This document shows, piece by piece, positions 57,686 through 64,000 of a stretch of 64,000 bases of DNA. The DNA is from Cryptosporidium bovis (taxonomy: Eukaryota > Apicomplexa > Conoidasida > Eucoccidiorida > Cryptosporidiidae): the NCBI GenBank assembly GCA_009768925.2, contig VHIT02000024.1:124001-188000 (forward strand). The letters are read 5' to 3'. The notes under the pieces were generated by a model. The model searched no databases, had not been told where the DNA came from, and was given only the letters and a program-made list of their open reading frames with translations. The translations under genes were made by a program, and so were the position numbers. The stretch's first letter is position 1. Each line of letters begins with the position of its first letter.

Positions 57686-60118
57686 TTATTCACTTCTTAT
57701 CCTCTTGTTTTGTATCGATTTATCCTTAAGGTTCTGTTCTTCAACACACTTTCTTTCATCCGAATTGGTTATATTGGTATTATGAAACTCCTCCAGGCAC
57801 GTGTATGCCATAAATGCGGGATAGGATTGTGTTGCTGTGAGTTGCATTGCCCAATTTGAATCTTCTTCAAATTTATTGGCATAATAACCAATGAAATCTA
57901 ATGTAAGCTGTTCCTCCATCTCAATTTCTGAATTATGATTATCATCGGTGTTTAAAAGAAAGGTGGTAGTATTAGAAATATTTGAAGTAGGAAAAGAACC
58001 TCCAGCAACAGTATTATTGTTGCTACCATAACCATCAACAGGAGCCGGTCGTATTACAAATATTAGTTCTCCACCATGCTCAGAAAATATATTAGATAAT
58101 TTATAAGCTGTTAATCCTCCATCTACATAAATAATTTCGATTCTCCAACCAAGAATGTTTGATATAGCGTCAATTAGGTCACTTCTTTCTTTAATATAAT
58201 ATTCATTTAATGTTTGATTCCTTTTTTGTTCTTGGTAGTATTTATTTTTTAATTCAGAATAATTATCTATATTATCTTCAACATTATTCTTATTTCCATC
58301 TATATTTTCCATGTTAAAAATCACTTTATTATGTTCGTATAATTTTAATCTGTCATTTATTAGCATTATTTTATTTTTAAGTTCATCATTTTGATTTTGT
58401 AAATTATTTGATGTCTCTAACAATGAATCCCTTTCTTGTGTCAATGTATCATAAGCAACTCTGATACTCCAATAAGTTTTTATTTCTTCATTTCTTAGTT
58501 TCAATTCATTTTCTAAATGAGTAATTATTTTCATTTTTTCCTCCAAATCTAATTTACTTGTATCTTGATTGCTTATTATACTCGTTCTACTGCTGTTTAT
58601 TTCATTAGCTGGGTTAGAATCTAATGCTATTAAATTACCATTTGAAATCTCTCTAACATCCTTAATTATTTTTTTGTTATCTATGACTTTACCCTCTTTA
58701 TTTAAACATTCTTTTAATACAGAAATTTCACACTCAAGTTTTTTATTATTTTCGATCAATAAATTAATTTCATTTGTCTTTAAATTTAATTCTTCTTCGT
58801 AATGTTTAACTTCTCTTTGGCTAACTTGTAAATTGCTTTCTAAAATATCTATTTTGTTCTCTAATTCAATTTTTGATGACTCTATTACTGTTTTTGAAAC
58901 TAATATATCTTGATATCTTCTCTGAAATTCAAATATTGCACTTAGTACACTAGTTGGTGATATATTTTTGTCATTAATATGTTTATCCTCAGTTAATATC
59001 TCATCCGAATTGCCATCGATGTCATTTAAAGATGATGATTTACCAGTCATCTCTTTTCTTGTGGTTTCATCATCTTCCTTTACTCCAGACTCAATAAAAA
59101 ATGTTCTATTATTATATATTCTTAAATTTTGAGTGTACCTTAAAGCCATGGTTTCCCACTGTTTAATTTGTTGATTTAATGTTGAATTTAATTTTTCTAA
59201 TTCTATCATTTTCCTTAGCCACTCTTCAGACTGCAATAGTTTTTGAGACTGCTGTTTTATTACCTTCTCTTGATTATTCCATTTCTCTTTTAATTCCAAA
59301 TAATTCTTTTCGCTATTCTCCAATATTTGAAGTCTACCCTTATATTGTTCTATTAAAGACCTATAATTCTTACTCACAAGTTGTTCATCTTCTGCCATTT
59401 TTAACAGCTTTTCTAGCTCTGTTATCCTATATTTATTATGTAAACACTCCTCATTTAGTTTTTGTATTTGAAGATTTTTGTTATTTACCTCAATTGAATA
59501 TTGTTTTTCAATATCTTCTTTTTGTAGCAACATCATGTCATTTAATTTATTATATTTTAGTTCCAATTCATTATTTTCATTTCTTAATTCTGATATTTCA
59601 TTCTTATATTTGTATTCAATTCTCATATTATTTTCCTCAATTTGTATTTTTTCTTTTACTTTATCATTCAATTCTTCCGATTGTTTATTTAGTTTATTTA
59701 TAAGATCCTCATTATTATTCATTAATGACTTGTTCCTATTCTCTAAGTTTTCATTCATTAACTCCAATCTTGTTTTTTCTTCCATTATTTTTTCATTTCT
59801 TTTCTCCAAATTGTAAACCCTTATTTCAGATTCTTTTTTATACTCCTCATATTCCTGTTTTAACTCATTTATTTTTGTTTTTAAATTCACATATTCAGAC
59901 ATCTCTGAAAATTTTGAATTTAATTCTTCTAACTCCAATTTATATTTCATATTCTCTCTGTTCGCATCTGCCAATTTTTTGGACAAGCCCTCTATTGTAT
60001 TATTCATCTCAAATTCTATGCATTCTTCCAACCCATCGTCTCCCAATAAGCCATCCAACCACTGGCAAATTTCCTGAGCATATCTTTTTGCTTTTCTATT
60101 CTGCCCAAAATCAGACAT
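57686..60118 (-). CDS. MAD1: Spindle-assembly checkpoint protein MAD1
   Basis: This 810-residue protein is coiled coil from about residue 45 to 650. It ends in a globular domain (about 672-795) with ILGWRIEIIYV, TAYKLSNIFSEHGGELIFVI, LDFIGYYANKFEE and SYPAFMAYTCLEEFH. This matches the RWD-like Mad1 C-terminal domain (GYQIDI, YRLTSLYAEHPGDCLIF, SIPAFLSSLTLELF). A possible Mad2-interaction motif is NISPTSV (Pro388), resembling NPTSV of human Mad1, but the preceding K-V-L residues are not kept. The RLK Bub1-docking motif expected about 20 residues before GWRIE reads TLN. Mad1 recruits Mad2 to unattached kinetochores and nuclear pores. The upstream region has TACCGCC at 60341. Confidence 0.8.
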   Translation of the reverse strand: MSDFGQNRKAKRYAQEICQWLDGLLGDDGLEECIEFEMNNTIEGLSKKLADANRENMKYKLELEELNSKFSEMSEYVNLKTKINELKQEYEEYKKESEIRVYNLEKRNEKIMEEKTRLELMNENLENRNKSLMNNNEDLINKLNKQSEELNDKVKEKIQIEENNMRIEYKYKNEISELRNENNELELKYNKLNDMMLLQKEDIEKQYSIEVNNKNLQIQKLNEECLHNKYRITELEKLLKMAEDEQLVSKNYRSLIEQYKGRLQILENSEKNYLELKEKWNNQEKVIKQQSQKLLQSEEWLRKMIELEKLNSTLNQQIKQWETMALRYTQNLRIYNNRTFFIESGVKEDDETTRKEMTGKSSSLNDIDGNSDEILTEDKHINDKNISPTSVLSAIFEFQRRYQDILVSKTVIESSKIELENKIDILESNLQVSQREVKHYEEELNLKTNEINLLIENNKKLECEISVLKECLNKEGKVIDNKKIIKDVREISNGNLIALDSNPANEINSSRTSIISNQDTSKLDLEEKMKIITHLENELKLRNEEIKTYWSIRVAYDTLTQERDSLLETSNNLQNQNDELKNKIMLINDRLKLYEHNKVIFNMENIDGNKNNVEDNIDNYSELKNKYYQEQKRNQTLNEYYIKERSDLIDAISNILGWRIEIIYVDGGLTAYKLSNIFSEHGGELIFVIRPAPVDGYGSNNNTVAGGSFPTSNISNTTTFLLNTDDNHNSEIEMEEQLTLDFIGYYANKFEEDSNWAMQLTATQSYPAFMAYTCLEEFHNTNITNSDERKCVEEQNLKDKSIQNKRIRSE

Positions 60119-60717
60119 TCTCCCACTTTTTTACTCCCAAGTGATAAAGTATATACAAAAAGGGGGAAAAGAAACAAACAAAACTCAATCGATAGTTAAA
60201 ATAACTTTCACATCTACTACTAGTTAACACTCAATTTATCTTAATATTTTATTCCTTCTCTTTCAAAGGGTCAGTGGCTTTACAGATATTTCTTTGCTCT
60301 TTAAAGTACAATCATATCGTCAACACTATTATTCATTTTTTACCGCCACTTTACTTGTAATAAACCGTTATACTGTTCAGAAAATTAAGAAATATAGAAA
60401 AATAAATATAACACCTATTAAAAGGATATACAAATTGAATTTAAAAATGATAGTAACAATAGCAATAATGAAGATTTAACAGTACAAAATTTATTTTTAT
60501 AGAAATATATACGAGGAATCTTATTATTTTTAAATGCCAATGCAAATGTGTGTGTGCTGTGTTTTTATGTATATATTTAATAATTGCCATGAGGTCAATC
60601 ACTAGACTTTCTTAATTCTAATTTCAAGTTACAAAATTGGTGAAATGGAAAATATTCAGTATAAAAATTAACACAAGCAAAACTTACGAAACTGAATTTA
60701 ATCTTCATAGCTTATAA
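60119..60717. other. Intergenic region upstream of MAD1
   Basis: AT-rich spacer with one TTACCGCC (60340-60347), about 220 bases before the MAD1 ATG. No gene recognised. Confidence 0.6.
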
Positions 60718-61671
60718 TTAATCAGGTGAAATTCCTATTACATTGCTTATATGTCTGAGTATATCGCTTTGAATATCATTTTCTGTACTTAGTAGTTCTA
60801 AAAGATAATCACTTTCTCCGCAAAGCCTTCTCCCACCTAATATGGATTTTGCAATATTGATATTTTTATTTATACGACTAATTCTATATTCAGCCCACTT
60901 TTTTTTACTATCATTTTGTTGGTCCCCTTTTTCATAATTGTCATTGTTATTATTTTCATCTTCTTGATCAAAATAGAGTCTATCGTTGCTTTCAGGTCGC
61001 TCATCTTGTTCCTCAAATCCATCATTATTGCCAATATTGCTCCCACTAATTTCAGTTGTATATCGATGACTTACTTGACCATTTTCATACTCTTTTGATA
61101 TTAAATTCTCATATTTATCTCTAAGTTCATCAATAACTCTTTGATAGCATTCCATTAATTCAATTCTTTCGTCACAACTTGATTTTAACAAAGAATACTC
61201 AACATCGAGTTCCAAATCTCTGCATAACTCAGACTCTTCATTATCTGATTTGCTCTCGTCTAACATAAAATCTATCTTATTTTCAATACTATTTACTCTA
61301 GAAATGGAAATTTCAGTACTATTAATTGCCTTGTTAATCATACTAATGGCCTCATCATTATTTTTATGAGCGGTCTTAAAGTCAACTTCTTCCCATTCCA
61401 ATTTTAGCATCTCCAATTTATCAGACAAATTTTTCAATTCTGCTTCCTTTTCGCTCTTAAGATTAAAATCCATTTCGTACTCATCCAAAACTATTAATAT
61501 ATTTTCTATCATTCTAGAAAGTTTTTGATATCTTTCCCAAAAATTTATCTTCGTAACAGCATCATACCTGCAGCCAACACCTTCAATGTTATTCATGACC
61601 AAAGAATTCGGAGATTCATCCGTAGTTCCTGGGCTTGTACTTAAATCACCATTATTCTTGACCCTCTTCAT
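60718..61671 (-). CDS. Coiled-coil protein, function unknown
   Basis: This 317-residue protein has a predicted coiled coil at about 40-200 (IENILIVLDEYEMDFNLKSE, KNLSDKLEMLKLEWEEVDFK, ECYQRVIDELRDKYENL). An acidic Asn/Asp linker (about 215-255) and a compact helical C-terminus with KKWAEYRISRINKNINIA and DILRHISNVIGISPD follow. I recognise no family. It lies between MAD1 (same strand) and the HMG-box gene (divergent). The coiled-coil plus C-terminal helix plan could suit a nuclear or kinetochore subunit, but that is guilt by neighbourhood only. Confidence 0.7.
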   Translation of the reverse strand: MKRVKNNGDLSTSPGTTDESPNSLVMNNIEGVGCRYDAVTKINFWERYQKLSRMIENILIVLDEYEMDFNLKSEKEAELKNLSDKLEMLKLEWEEVDFKTAHKNNDEAISMINKAINSTEISISRVNSIENKIDFMLDESKSDNEESELCRDLELDVEYSLLKSSCDERIELMECYQRVIDELRDKYENLISKEYENGQVSHRYTTEISGSNIGNNDGFEEQDERPESNDRLYFDQEDENNNNDNYEKGDQQNDSKKKWAEYRISRINKNINIAKSILGGRRLCGESDYLLELLSTENDIQSDILRHISNVIGISPD

Positions 61672-62151
61672 TTTTTATTTCTGCTCTCTTCAGAAAACAG
61701 TTGCTCGTTTCCACTAGAAACAATATATAATGAAGAAAGAGGCGAGTTAATTTCAAAAGTAATAGTTTTGACTTAGATAGACTAATTTTAAAAAGGGAAT
61801 ATAGAGAAAACCACTAAAATACAACACTTTTTTATACTCTCAGGTATTCTCCGATTTCACACAATAAAAATACAACCTAACAATTCATAAACTCCCTGTT
61901 TCATCTATATTCAAGCGAAAACTCTCTATTTTATATTTAATCAACTTTAATTTAGTTAAATCTAATTAATTGCATTTAACAACAAAATTTACCCCCTTTT
62001 GGAATTGGCAAGATTAATCCGCGCCTAAACCTAGATACCCCAAAACGGTATTGCACATATATGTTAATCCTATTATAAACTTATAAACAACATTCACCTA
62101 ATTAATATAATTATTTCAACTGCTAAAAATTATGTGGATGTGTACAAGATA

Positions 62152-62167
62152 TGAAAACGCGTTTTCA
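62152..62167. promoter_or_regulatory. 16-bp palindrome with ACGCGT core
   Basis: TGAAAACGCGTTTTCA equals its reverse complement. ACGCGT is the core of the MluI cell-cycle box and resembles E2F sites. It is one of three CGCG-core elements in this promoter. Confidence 0.45.
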
Positions 62168-62397
62168 AACTATTTTTGATGCTTCCACCATTTTTTACCA
62201 TGGAATTTATAGGGCTTGAGCTTCAAAGCCACGAAAAAATTACCCGACCCATATGTCTATTTTTCATATATAGTTTACCACTTGTGCTTTCTTAACCTGA
62301 ACTTGTTTAGCAATAATTAAATAGGGTAGTAAAAATACGCAAGTTAGGAACTGCATCGAGGTAATATTTTATCTAGCCATTTGGACATCGCTTGGGA

Positions 62398-62409
62398 TTT
62401 CACGCGAAA
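62398..62409. promoter_or_regulatory. TTTCACGCGAAA element
   Basis: Contains TTTCGCG on the minus strand, an E2F-type half-site, with TTTC/GAAA symmetry. It lies 245 bases from the 16-bp palindrome and about 165 from another ACGCGT. Confidence 0.4.
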
Positions 62410-62926
62410 GTTACACACTAAATATCTATAATTATTCTTTATCTTGCTTCATTTTAAATAAAGTACTTCCCTTAATCATTTGTTTTTTTCATATACAATT
62501 TCCCTGGTCAAAAAAAGAAAATGTCAATATTATGTATCGTCTCTAGATAGACATATCAATTACGCGTCAAAAAATACCGTTTAAAATAAAATTAGAGAGA
62601 ATTGACCACTTTTTTGATCTTATATTTTCGAAACGAAGAGTAAAGTTTTAATACATATAAGGTTGTAAGCATTTATAAAAGGAAGAAACAACTGTTATTA
62701 CGTTAGGCTTTCATTTTTTTAATGTAAATTTGGTGCAACTTTATTTAAATCCTGAGAAACAGTGTATGTACACTTATACATAAAAATATATATTATAATC
62801 AAATATTAGTTTGAGAAAATAAAGCTTTTTTTCTGTATATTATATATAATAAAATTGAAGGTTTGAAGCAGTAAACAATAAAAAAACCTATTTGATACGC
62901 TAATTTAAGGGTATGAACTAATACAA

Positions 62927-63664
62927 ATGCAACATTGTGCCGTACCAGGTAATACTTTATCAGTACTTGCTCCGCAACTTGGGTCAGCATTGCAACTAGG
63001 ATCTATTTTACAGAATGCCTCTAACAATACGAATTCAGGGATAGTTCCTCTTAGGTCATCGCCTCATACACAAAATGGGCAATCGCCATCTCCATCTCAA
63101 AGACATAGTGTAAGTCAGCAGTCAAGTACAAGCATTTTAGTCCCACAGAATCATTTTGAGAATAGTCAATCCTCATCTTCTTCATCATTGCCCTCAAGTC
63201 TTTTAGTTGATATAATTTGCGAGGTTGCGGATTTTAGTGTCGATTTGGCTCTCAGAATATCTCAAAGAACAGGCACGCAATGGAGGCCTAAGATATTAAA
63301 TTATCAAAAGCAGATGAAAAGACCAATTACAAGACAACATTTTGAAGACCCGAATAAACCCAAAAGACCTCATAATGCCTACACTCTTTGGTGCGAACAT
63401 ATTAGACAAAAAGTACGTGAAAAGGACCCAACTAGATCACTACACATAAAGGATCTCGCTGAAATGTGGAAGAATTTACCAGAGTTAGAAAGGTCTCCAT
63501 GGGAAAGAAAGGCCCAGGATGTTAAACAAAAATATCTTGTTGATATGGCTACCTATCGTACGGCATCAGGTTCTCCTTCTCACCCCCAGCCTTCAACAAA
63601 TACCCCCTCGAATTCTATGCAACAAATTTCAGGGATTCCAAATCAAAGAGAATTCTATTCATGA
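62927..63664 (+). CDS. HMG-box DNA-binding protein
   Basis: This 245-residue protein has one HMG box at about 143-212: PNKPKRPHNAYTLWCEHIRQ, RSLHIKDLAEMWKNLPELER and PWERKAQDVKQKYLVDMATY. These are the three-helix L-shaped fold residues (PKRPxNAY, W, MWKxLPExE, PWxxKA). The N-terminal 90 residues are Ser/Gln/Pro-rich. A less repetitive stretch (LLVDIICEVADFSVDLALRI, about 88-108) may be a dimerisation helix. The C-terminus is Ser/Pro-rich. It could be an architectural chromatin protein or a specific factor. The single box with Asn-Ala-Tyr is closer to sequence-nonspecific HMGB types. A two-codon uORF ends five bases before the ATG. Confidence 0.88.
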   Translation: MQHCAVPGNTLSVLAPQLGSALQLGSILQNASNNTNSGIVPLRSSPHTQNGQSPSPSQRHSVSQQSSTSILVPQNHFENSQSSSSSSLPSSLLVDIICEVADFSVDLALRISQRTGTQWRPKILNYQKQMKRPITRQHFEDPNKPKRPHNAYTLWCEHIRQKVREKDPTRSLHIKDLAEMWKNLPELERSPWERKAQDVKQKYLVDMATYRTASGSPSHPQPSTNTPSNSMQQISGIPNQREFYS

Positions 63665-64000
63665 ATTCCGTACTTATTCTTTTAATTGCGTAGCATCTTG
63701 CCTGAGTCTTAAATAATTCTATTTATTGCGATGTCAAATGCTACCATTAGCTTATAACGTCACCACCAATATTAACAAATCTATTATTTAGTTGAATTAA
63801 ACGTAACATTTATCATATATACCATTTCTGTCTGCATATGTGCACTTTCTTTTGTGGCTTTGTAGTCATATCTTTATACCGTTCTTTACCATCACATTGC
63901 TTTCCCTCGTTCCAAGCTACAGTTTTGACACACTTTCGAAACAATCCGGTCCTATATTTCAATCTCTTCCACAATCCACTCCATTCTAATAAATTGAGGT
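63665..64000. other. Right-edge non-coding sequence
   Basis: AT-rich 3' flank of the HMG-box gene. I see no ORF of note, GC-rich motif or RNA gene up to the window edge. Confidence 0.6.

Larger units (their letters stand above)
61672..62926. other. Divergent intergenic region, coiled-coil orphan / HMG box
   Basis: 1.25 kb with several CGCG-core sites: a perfect 16-bp palindrome TGAAAACGCGTTTTCA (62152-62167), TTTCACGCGAAA (62398-62409) and ACGCGT (62562-62567). A two-codon uORF (62913-62921) precedes the HMG ATG. No RNA gene seen. Confidence 0.65.

Noticed and set aside
59179..59703. 174-residue open frame antisense to MAD1
   Set aside because: Leu/Phe/Ile-rich shadow of Lys/Glu/Asn coiled-coil codons.

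Overview
The window looks like a nuclear segment of a Cryptosporidium genome (Apicomplexa). The evidence is strongly AT-rich intergenic DNA, almost entirely intronless and densely packed genes on both strands, Asn-rich low-complexity proteins, an apicomplexan-type four-CNB cGMP-dependent protein kinase (PKG), an ApiAP2-type DNA-binding domain, and intergenic GGCGCC / GGCGGGAAA (E2F-like) and TGCATGCA (ApiAP2-like) elements of the kind known from this genus. The PKG neighbourhood suggests synteny with C. parvum chromosome 8, but that rests on memory and was not tested. I found no rRNA, tRNA, CRISPR or transposon.

Layout: a 5'-truncated, five-exon TPM-domain membrane protein (1-1533, +); URI prefoldin-like (-); PKG (+); a two-TM ENaC/PAC-like membrane protein (-); a large Asn-rich coiled-coil protein (+); an Unkempt-type CCCH protein (+); glutamyl-tRNA synthetase (-); Prp5/DDX46 helicase (-); a 2.3 kb spacer; a large single-AP2-domain protein (+); an orphan (+); NSRP1-like (+); proteasome Rpt4 (+); a polytopic membrane orphan (-); alpha-COP (-); POLA2 (+) tail to tail with TFIIB (-); a COG0523 GTPase (+); UTP6 (+); VPS18 (+); UDP-glucose dehydrogenase (-); RBX1 (-); an LLPH/DUF2423-like protein (+); AP-4 mu (-); MAD1 (-); a coiled-coil orphan (-); and an HMG-box protein (+). 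The last 336 bases hold no gene.

Most genes are core informational or trafficking functions: transcription (TFIIB, AP2, HMG box), splicing (Prp5, NSRP1), ribosome biogenesis (UTP6, LLPH-like), translation (GluRS), proteolysis (Rpt4, RBX1, URI), replication and mitosis (POLA2, MAD1), vesicle traffic (COPI, AP-4, HOPS/CORVET) and cGMP signalling. They are not operonic, but many pairs are divergent and share promoters in which rare GC-rich palindromic motifs stand out. The most interesting items are the ENaC/PAC-like two-TM protein beside PKG; a Prp5 with DEGD in place of DEAD; a MAD1 with its C-terminal domain but without the RLK motif; stop/start-overlapping uORFs at PKG and VPS18; a perfect 26-bp palindrome in a divergent promoter; and a repeated set of E2F-like and TACCGGTA cis elements, including an exact GGCGGGAAA upstream of POLA2.
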